Assembly: GCA_947176415.1 (NCBI GenBank)
Contig: CAMWQJ010000002.1
Span: forward strand, 26,339-90,338
Origin: an uncultured Ruminococcus sp.
GTDB taxonomy: Bacteria > Bacillota > Clostridia > Oscillospirales > Ruminococcaceae
DNA: 64,000 bases
Direction of reading: 5' to 3'
The translations under genes were made by a program, and so were the position numbers. Every line of letters begins with the position of its first letter. The stretch's first letter is position 1. Positions 58,077-64,000 of this stretch are shown here, in pieces. The notes under the pieces are model-generated. The model made no database searches. It saw only the letters and a program-made list of their open reading frames with translations, and was not told where the DNA came from.

Positions 58077-58117
58077 AGGGACTCTATGCGAGGTGCATAA
58101 GTCCCTTATTTTTTTGT
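58077..58117 (+). terminator. Terminator after the repeat lipoprotein
   Basis: AGGGACT...AAGTCCCTTATTTTTTT. Confidence 0.65.
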
Positions 58118-58133
58118 TATAATATCTCAGATT

Positions 58134-58184
58134 CCGTATAGTTTTCAACATTTTAACGTTGAGATGTTGAAAAACTGCCGTATA
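58134..58184. repeat. Inverted repeat flanked by 7-bp direct repeats
   Basis: CCGTATA-GTTTTCAACAT-N12-ATGTTGAAAAAC-TG-CCGTATA. Confidence 0.7.
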
Positions 58185-58210
58185 TTATAAAATTCACACC
58201 GTTTCAGACA

Positions 58211-58242
58211 CAAAAAACCGCAGTTGCAGTAACTGCGGTTTC
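58211..58242. terminator. Hairpin terminator downstream of the msmK-like gene
   Basis: AAACCGCAGTT-GCAGT-AACTGCGGTTT. Confidence 0.65.
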
Positions 58243-58285
58243 CTGTATACAAATCTCACATGAGAAAAAACGAAGTCAGAAAAAA

Positions 58286-59416
58286 TCAGTTGACAATAGT
58301 CTTTTCAGTTTCCTTGTCAAAGATGTGGATTCTGTTCGGGTCGATAGCAACTCTAATTTCATCTCCGGGTCTGATTGTAGACCTTGAGTTTACTCTTCCT
58401 GTCATAGGAATACCACTGCATATGAGATACAGATAAATTTCAGCACCCATCATTTCAGTAATTTCAACCTGACAGTCAATGACGCCTGTTGTAGCATTTG
58501 AGATGTACATTTCTTCCTCGTGAATGCTTTCAGGACGCACGCCGAGAATAATTTCCTTGCCGACATAGGACTGAAGTTCAGAAGTAACCTTTGATTCAGG
58601 AACGATAATTTCAAAAGTCTTTCCTCTCTCCTTGCCGAACTCAACGATAAACTGGTCGTATTCTCTTTCATACTTGAGTGTAGCGTCAATGAAGTTCATC
58701 ATAGGCGAGCCAAGGAATCCAGCAACGAACTTGTTTACAGGCTCATTGTAGAGATTCTGCGGTGTATCAATCTGCTGAATGAAGCCGTCCTTCATGCAGA
58801 CGATTCTGTCAGCCATTGTCATAGCTTCTGTCTGGTCGTGAGTTACGTAGATAAAAGTTGTACCGAGCTTCTTGTGAATCTTTGAAATCTCAGTTCTCAT
58901 CTGGGCACGGAGCTTTGCGTCGAGGTTTGAGAGAGGCTCGTCAAGGAGGAATACCTTAGGCGAACGGACGATAGCACGACCGAGAGCCACACGCTGACAC
59001 TGACCACCCGACATAGCCCTCGGCTTTCTGTCGAGAAGATGCGAAAGGTCAAGAATCTTTGCAGCCTCGTTTACTTTTCTTTCGATTTCGTCCTTAGGAA
59101 CTTTTCTCAGCTTGAGACCGAAAGCCATGTTTTCAAAAACCGTCATATGCGGATAAAGAGCATAGTTCTGGAAAACCATTGCTATATCTCTGTCCTTCGG
59201 GGCAATATCATTTACAAGGCGGTCGCCTATGTAAAGTTCGCCCTCAGAGATTTCCTCAAGACCTGCAATCATACGGAGAGTTGTAGACTTTCCGCAGCCT
59301 GACGGTCCTACAAAAACGATAAATTCCTTGTCTCTAATTTCCAAATTAAAATCTGTAACGGCAACAACACCGCCGGGATATTTCTTATAGATGTGTTTAA
59401 GATTTAAACCTGCCAT
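58286..59416 (-). CDS. msmK: Sugar ABC transporter ATP-binding protein (MsmK/UgpC type)
   Basis: [42 protein letters not shown] variant [37 protein letters not shown]-terminal TOBE-like domain. Confidence 0.92.
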   Translation of the reverse strand: MAGLNLKHIYKKYPGGVVAVTDFNLEIRDKEFIVFVGPSGCGKSTTLRMIAGLEEISEGELYIGDRLVNDIAPKDRDIAMVFQNYALYPHMTVFENMAFGLKLRKVPKDEIERKVNEAAKILDLSHLLDRKPRAMSGGQCQRVALGRAIVRSPKVFLLDEPLSNLDAKLRAQMRTEISKIHKKLGTTFIYVTHDQTEAMTMADRIVCMKDGFIQQIDTPQNLYNEPVNKFVAGFLGSPMMNFIDATLKYEREYDQFIVEFGKERGKTFEIIVPESKVTSELQSYVGKEIILGVRPESIHEEEMYISNATTGVIDCQVEITEMMGAEIYLYLICSGIPMTGRVNSRSTIRPGDEIRVAIDPNRIHIFDKETEKTIVN

Positions 59417-59528
59417 TTAATCCAGTCCTCCAGTTCAAAAATTTCTTGCCGATATAAACAGACAATATCAGCTATAATAATATAATACCAAACTTTGAAA
59501 AATTTTTCAAGATACTAAATTGACAAAG

Positions 59529-60314
59529 TTACGGTTGATTGTTTATTAGAAATGCCGAAAAATCACCGCCGTAATCACGGCAGAAATCATCAAAATCAGG
59601 CTCTTTAAATAAGTTTTCAACATCTTTGTGCAATAATTCCATACACTGACCAAATCCCAGTTTTTCGGGAAGAATCAGCCCTCCGAGTGAAATTCTCATC
59701 AGGACTTCAACATGATTTCCGACAGCGGAAAACATTCTTTTAACCTGATGATATTTCCCTTCACGAAGCCTTACAAACGCCAGTTTTTCGGACAGTTCGC
59801 ACCCCCTGACATCAGCAGGCAAACAGACCTGACCGTCAGCCAGTTGTAAATTTCCCTTGAATAAATTAATATATTTAGTTTGGAATGGTCTGTCAAGTTT
59901 CACAATATAGATTTTTGAGATATGTTTTTTAGGTGACGTAATGCGGTGTGCAAGACCGCCGTCATCGGTAATGATAACCGCCCCGAGCGAATCCTTGTCG
60001 AGCCGACCGGCAGGGAACATATTCTTGTTCCTTAGCTCAGACGGAATAAGCCTCATAATGTTTTCGCCGTCATGCTCCGAAGTTGAACAGACATAGCCCG
60101 CAGGCTTGTTAAGAAGAATATACCTGTATTTTTCCTTGCATATTTCTCTGCCGTTTATCCTGACAACAGCCGTTTCAGTATCTGTTTTCACGTCAGCCGA
60201 CTTAACTGTTTCTCCGTTGACTGTCACACATTTTTTTGCCACAAGCCTTTTTATCTCGCTTCTCGAATACTCCGTGCGTTCTGAAATAAACTTGTCAAGA
60301 CGAATAAAAGACAT
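59529..60314 (-). CDS. Pseudouridine synthase, RsuA family
   Basis: S4-like N-terminus RLDKFISERTEYSRSEIKRLVAKKCVTVNGETV; NKPAGYVCSTSEHDGENIMRLIPSEL; FPAGRLDKDSLGAVIITDDGGLAHRITSPKKHISKIYIV. Confidence 0.95.
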   Translation of the reverse strand: MSFIRLDKFISERTEYSRSEIKRLVAKKCVTVNGETVKSADVKTDTETAVVRINGREICKEKYRYILLNKPAGYVCSTSEHDGENIMRLIPSELRNKNMFPAGRLDKDSLGAVIITDDGGLAHRITSPKKHISKIYIVKLDRPFQTKYINLFKGNLQLADGQVCLPADVRGCELSEKLAFVRLREGKYHQVKRMFSAVGNHVEVLMRISLGGLILPEKLGFGQCMELLHKDVENLFKEPDFDDFCRDYGGDFSAFLINNQP

Positions 60315-60400
60315 ATTTTTCTCCTTTCGGAATAAATCACATAGAGGGAATAATATTATTTAACATCACGGACAAATTCAGAAAAAACGGAGGTTATCCC

Positions 60401-60832
60401 ATGAGTAGAAGAAAAACGCTGATTTTGATTTTCATTGCCCTTGTCGTCTGCACTGCAATAATCCTTATTCCGACTAAAAAGCCCGAAACTGAAAAACCCG
60501 AGCGACAGACTGTCACCGCCACGACCACAGCCGAAAGGATAGAATATTTCGCCTTGCATGGCTGGGAAGTCGAAGAGATAGCAGGAAAAGACATAACCGT
60601 GCCTGAAGACTTCTCCGAAGCGTATGAAGAATATGCAGTTTTGCAGGACAGACAGGGACTTCCGCTGAGGGATTACGCAGGAAAGAACGCCCGTATTTAC
60701 GTCTATGATGTCAGGAATTACAGCCCCGAAGACAGAAAGATGTCCGCCGAGCTTCTCGTATGCGAGGGTACAGCCATAGCCTCAATGATTTACAGCGAGG
60801 ACGGCGGAAGTATAAGACTTGCCGTCAGTTAA
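60401..60832 (+). CDS. Membrane-anchored DUF4830-like protein
   Basis: N-terminal TM; ERIEYFALHGWEVEEIAGKDITVPEDFSEAYEEYAVLQDRQGLPLRDYAGKNARIYVYDVRNY. Confidence 0.7.
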   Translation: MSRRKTLILIFIALVVCTAIILIPTKKPETEKPERQTVTATTTAERIEYFALHGWEVEEIAGKDITVPEDFSEAYEEYAVLQDRQGLPLRDYAGKNARIYVYDVRNYSPEDRKMSAELLVCEGTAIASMIYSEDGGSIRLAVS

Positions 60833-61209
60833 AATATTTTTATCAGGTCGCCGACGAAAGGAAGTTTTAAAGCCATACCCTGTGAAGCACCGTACATAAG
60901 TCCGAATGCTATCAATAATTCTGAAATTTCAATAACAACTCTTACAAGCCAGCCAATCAGCGGAATAATTCCGATAATGCTTTTAACTACTCCGATAACA
61001 AGAATTACCAGAAGCCATGTAAGCTGTTGGTTGGCGTGAAACCTGTTGAATTCCGAATCCTTAGTTCCTGAAACAATCGGAAGAAAAAACAGAATCGGAA
61101 TAAGATAAGGCAAAATAGCCTGTACTCTGTTCTGTTCTATTTCTGACGTTCTGAAACTGTTTGAAACGCTCTTGTCGTCAAATTGTTCAAGAATACTTCT
61201 GAAATCCAA
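60829..61209 (-). CDS. Small membrane protein (DUF4870/Tic20-like)
   Basis: FNRFHANQQLTWLLVILVIGVVKSIIGIIPLIGWLVRVVIEISELLIAFGLMYGA. Confidence 0.65.
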   Translation of the reverse strand: MDFRSILEQFDDKSVSNSFRTSEIEQNRVQAILPYLIPILFFLPIVSGTKDSEFNRFHANQQLTWLLVILVIGVVKSIIGIIPLIGWLVRVVIEISELLIAFGLMYGASQGMALKLPFVGDLIKIF

Positions 61210-61211
61210 AA

Positions 61212-61661
61212 TTACTCCTCCTGTTCAAGTTCGCCTATAGTCGCCATAAAGCTCTTTATGTCGGTAAAATCATTGTAGACCGATGCAAAACGTATATAGG
61301 ATATCGGGTCTATAGCCCTTAATTTTTCAAGCACAATCGCACCTATCTCCCTTGACTTCGCAACGGTTTTAAGTTGATTTGCATAGTAATCCTCGACAAA
61401 ATCAGCTATTTCCGAAACCTGACCGATAGTCACGGGACGTTTTTTTATTGCCGTAAAAATTCCCTTTATCAGCTTGTTTCTGTCAAAATTTTCAAAAGTC
61501 CCGTCTCTCTTCTCAACCATAAGCAACGGTATTTCAACAACTTCATAAGTCGTGAATCTTCCACCGCACTTGATACACTCTCTCCGCCGTCTAATTTTCT
61601 CGTCCGTGTGGCGTGAATCAACTACCTTTGAATCATCGAAACTGCAAAAAGGACATTTCAT
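61212..61661 (-). CDS. nrdR: Transcriptional repressor NrdR
   Basis: MKCPFCSFDDSKVVDSRHTDEKIRRRRECIKCGGRFTTYEVVE zinc ribbon plus ATP-cone. Confidence 0.97.
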   Translation of the reverse strand: MKCPFCSFDDSKVVDSRHTDEKIRRRRECIKCGGRFTTYEVVEIPLLMVEKRDGTFENFDRNKLIKGIFTAIKKRPVTIGQVSEIADFVEDYYANQLKTVAKSREIGAIVLEKLRAIDPISYIRFASVYNDFTDIKSFMATIGELEQEE

Positions 61662-62455
61662 GTTTTAACCCTCCTGCCGTAAGGCTCAACCATTTTTTCA
61701 AGTGCATTGTAACTTGAAATCAGTTCGCTTATCGCCCCGAAACTGCTTCTGTAGAGTTCAAGAATAATATTGCAGTCAGGACTTGACTTACTGAGTTTTT
61801 TTAAAAAATCCCTGAATTTGAATCTTCCTCTTCCCACAGGCAGACAGTCGCCGAACTCTCCTGAGTCGCTTATATGCACATGGATAAGACTTTTGCCAGC
61901 CGAGTCAATAAAGCTGAAAGGATTTTCCCCCGCCCGTACTGCCTGTTTGGTATCAAGCACAAAAGCAAACTCACTTCCGAGCATACTGTAAACATCACGT
62001 ATAAACGACGGAGACGAACTCTGACAGCGTGAGACATTTTCAAGTGCAACCTTTACGCCGTACTCTTTTCCGAGCCTCCAGAGCCTGTTGTAGCGTTCAC
62101 AGTAGAATTCCATGTTTCTTCCGGCTTTTCCGCCATGAAAAACAAACACCTCCGCCCCCACAGTATTCATGAAATCAAAATAATTCCTGTAATATTCCAG
62201 CATATCGTCAGCACGCCTTTCATATTCGGAAAAAAGCATCATCGTTTCCATTTCCGAAGTAAAGGGGTGTACTGATACACATTTTACGTCAAATCTTTTC
62301 AAAAGATGTGCCGTACTTTCGGCAAAACTTTTTTTCAGTTCAGAATGTGTATTTATAAAAATCTCCGTACACTCAACACCGTTTACAGCGAGGTCGTAAA
62401 GACTTTCCTTCAGCGGTTTAGGATAAAGACAAGCCGTTGAAACACCTGCAACCAC
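61658..62455 (-). CDS. Sugar phosphate isomerase/epimerase-like TIM barrel
   Basis: VSTACLYPKPLKESLYDLAVNGVECTEIFINTHSE; VFVFHGGK; VALENVSRCQSS; LIHVHISDSGEFGDCLPVGRGRFKF. Confidence 0.85.
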   Translation of the reverse strand: MVAGVSTACLYPKPLKESLYDLAVNGVECTEIFINTHSELKKSFAESTAHLLKRFDVKCVSVHPFTSEMETMMLFSEYERRADDMLEYYRNYFDFMNTVGAEVFVFHGGKAGRNMEFYCERYNRLWRLGKEYGVKVALENVSRCQSSSPSFIRDVYSMLGSEFAFVLDTKQAVRAGENPFSFIDSAGKSLIHVHISDSGEFGDCLPVGRGRFKFRDFLKKLSKSSPDCNIILELYRSSFGAISELISSYNALEKMVEPYGRRVKT

Positions 62456-62624
62456 AATCAGCCCCCCTTTTTGAAAAAATAAGCCTGTCCGTTATGAAAA
62501 GCCGTGATTTTATTATAACATATTTTCGGAAAAAGTCAACAGATTTTCCGATTTTTATTTTACTTTTTGCAATCATGTATTTTGTCAACAAAACGCCTTT
62601 CCGCATATCATAGAGACGGGAGGT

Positions 62625-63248
62625 GTGAAAAAAATGCGTGAAGAAATTTTCCTTGCGGTAATAGTAAGCCTTGACACATATCTGACGGCGGTTGCATACT
62701 GCAATAGCGGAATAAAAATTCCTGTTATTTCGGCGTTTGTAATAAGCCTTGTAAGTGCCTCAATGCTCGGTTTGTCGCTTGAATTTTCGGACTTTCTGAG
62801 TAATTATATACCTGTAAATATTTGCCGTATAGTCGGCACATCTATAATAACAGCCATAGGAATAATAACGGTTTTCAAAAGCATAGTCCGCAGTCTGATA
62901 AGGCATATTTCCGAAAAAGGCGAGCTTTCTGTGCGTTCATGTAAATATGGCATAGTTTTCAAGATGTACCTTGACGAAACGTGTGCGGACTTTGATAATT
63001 CAAAAACCCTTTCGATAGCCGAAGCCTCGGCACTTGCACTGGCGAGTTCGCTTGATTCGGTCGCCACAGGTCTAAGCAGTGGATTTTCAGGAATAAGCCC
63101 CCCGTCAGCTTTTTTGTATACATTTCTTGCGGGATTTCTTGCAATCGCCCTTGGAAACGCAACAGGACACAGAATTTCATCATTACGCCATGACTTTTCG
63201 TGGGTAGGCGGAATACTCTTGATTATATTCGCATTTTTCGGCATTTAG
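62625..63248 (+). CDS. YtaF/MntP-like membrane protein
   Basis: Six hydrophobic segments; VSLDTYLTAVAYCNSGIKIP and ALASSLDSVATGLSSGFSG repeats typical of the MntP/YtaF family. Confidence 0.85.
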   Translation: MKKMREEIFLAVIVSLDTYLTAVAYCNSGIKIPVISAFVISLVSASMLGLSLEFSDFLSNYIPVNICRIVGTSIITAIGIITVFKSIVRSLIRHISEKGELSVRSCKYGIVFKMYLDETCADFDNSKTLSIAEASALALASSLDSVATGLSSGFSGISPPSAFLYTFLAGFLAIALGNATGHRISSLRHDFSWVGGILLIIFAFFGI

Positions 63249-63249
63249 A

Positions 63250-64000
63250 CTAAATTTCGTATATAACAACCTCAGGCGGATTGAAAAGCCTTAATTTGCC
63301 TATACCGCCAGAAACGCAAAGCCTCATGCGGTTTACACTGTAAATTCCCCGTGAATATTGAGGAAATACTTTTCTTTCGGGAGAAAAAACCCCCTTGCCA
63401 AAAATTCTGATTATTCCGCCGTGAACGTGACCGCAGAATGTATAGTCCGCCCCCCATTCCGCATAGACCTCCGCCCATTTCGGATTATGTGCCAGCAGAA
63501 AAATTTTCCCGTCTTTTTTTGCGTCACCGACTGCCGACCTCATGTCACTTAATGTAAATCTGTCCAGATTTTTATAACCGCCGTTTTTCTTGTAAGTTGA
63601 ATATTTCTGAATAACGCCGTATATATGTAAAATCTTTTCGTTTACGGTAACAGACTTAAATTCATTTTCAAGCAGTATAACGCCTGTATCTGTAATCATA
63701 TTTTTAAATAAAACCCCCTGTTTTTCGGGAAGGCTCTGCTCGTGATTGCCGTAAACCATATACGTTGGTGCAATACTGCAAAGCCTTTTCAGGAGGGATT
63801 CCGCCATTGAAAAATCCGTCTCGTCACGGGAAATCAGGTCTCCTGTTATGAAGATGACATCAGGAATATTTTCCTCTGCAATTTTTATTATCTGAGAATT
63901 TTTCTCCGCCCTGTGAATATCGGAAACGTGCATAACCCTGACATCTCCGCCGGATTTTTCACGGCGGAGAAACAGGATAAATTTACTTTCAATTATTGTT
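63250..64000 (-). CDS. Metallophosphoesterase, N-terminus cut by window edge
   Basis: VMHVSDIHRAEK, DVIFITGDLISRDETDF, YMVYGNHE, FLLAHNPKW, FCGHVHGG. The frame stays open upstream of the track ATG at 63933 to base 64000 (TIIESKFILFLRREKSGGDVRVMHVSDIH). Confidence 0.92.
   Translation of the reverse strand, partial: TIIESKFILFLRREKSGGDVRVMHVSDIHRAEKNSQIIKIAEENIPDVIFITGDLISRDETDFSMAESLLKRLCSIAPTYMVYGNHEQSLPEKQGVLFKNMITDTGVILLENEFKSVTVNEKILHIYGVIQKYSTYKKNGGYKNLDRFTLSDMRSAVGDAKKDGKIFLLAHNPKWAEVYAEWGADYTFCGHVHGGIIRIFGKGVFSPERKVFPQYSRGIYSVNRMRLCVSGGIGKLRLFNPPEVVIYEI

Noticed and set aside
56924-58184. CRISPR-like reading of the repeated GTTTTCAACA hairpins
   Set aside because: Only three dissimilar hairpins several hundred bases apart, no regular spacers and no cas genes.
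63944-63970. TCTCCGCCG-N9-CGGCGGAGA inverted repeat near the right edge
   Set aside because: Lies inside the open reading frame of the metallophosphoesterase (frame open to the window end), so it is probably coincidental coding sequence.

Overview
The window is about 64 kb of ordinary-looking chromosome from a low-GC Firmicute, most likely a cellulolytic Ruminococcus-like Oscillospiraceae. This rests on a dockerin-bearing GH5 cellulase, a Spo0A homologue and a T-box leader; it is inferred from protein families, not from a database search. I recognise about 40 coding regions on both strands. They include ppk1, a membrane GDPD, lysC, thrS behind a T-box leader, nfnA-nfnB-rex, a ddl / membrane-fused Mur ligase / alpha-beta hydrolase operon, GH5-dockerin, spo0A, GH26, GH95, deoD, glyS, a split 2-hydroxyacyl-CoA dehydratase activase system, psd, murA, three cyclophilins, glgP, GH13, yfhO, carD, carB, an msmK-like ATPase, rsuA-like, nrdR, ytaF/mntP-like and a metallophosphoesterase. 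I saw no rRNA, tRNA, CRISPR array, transposase or prophage. The most unusual items are: (1) an operon with a stand-alone paralogue of the membrane domain fused to its Mur ligase; (2) a perfect-consensus promoter bracketed by four TTGTCA half-sites in front of a membrane protein/XRE pair; (3) a small locus bounded by related TTTTCAACA inverted repeats, holding an Imm6-like gene and an 11-residue-repeat lipoprotein; (4) several proteins that look like catalytically altered versions of known enzymes (HAD-like, GH26, cyclophilin, signal peptidase-like); (5) an inverted repeat overlapping the cellulase promoter.
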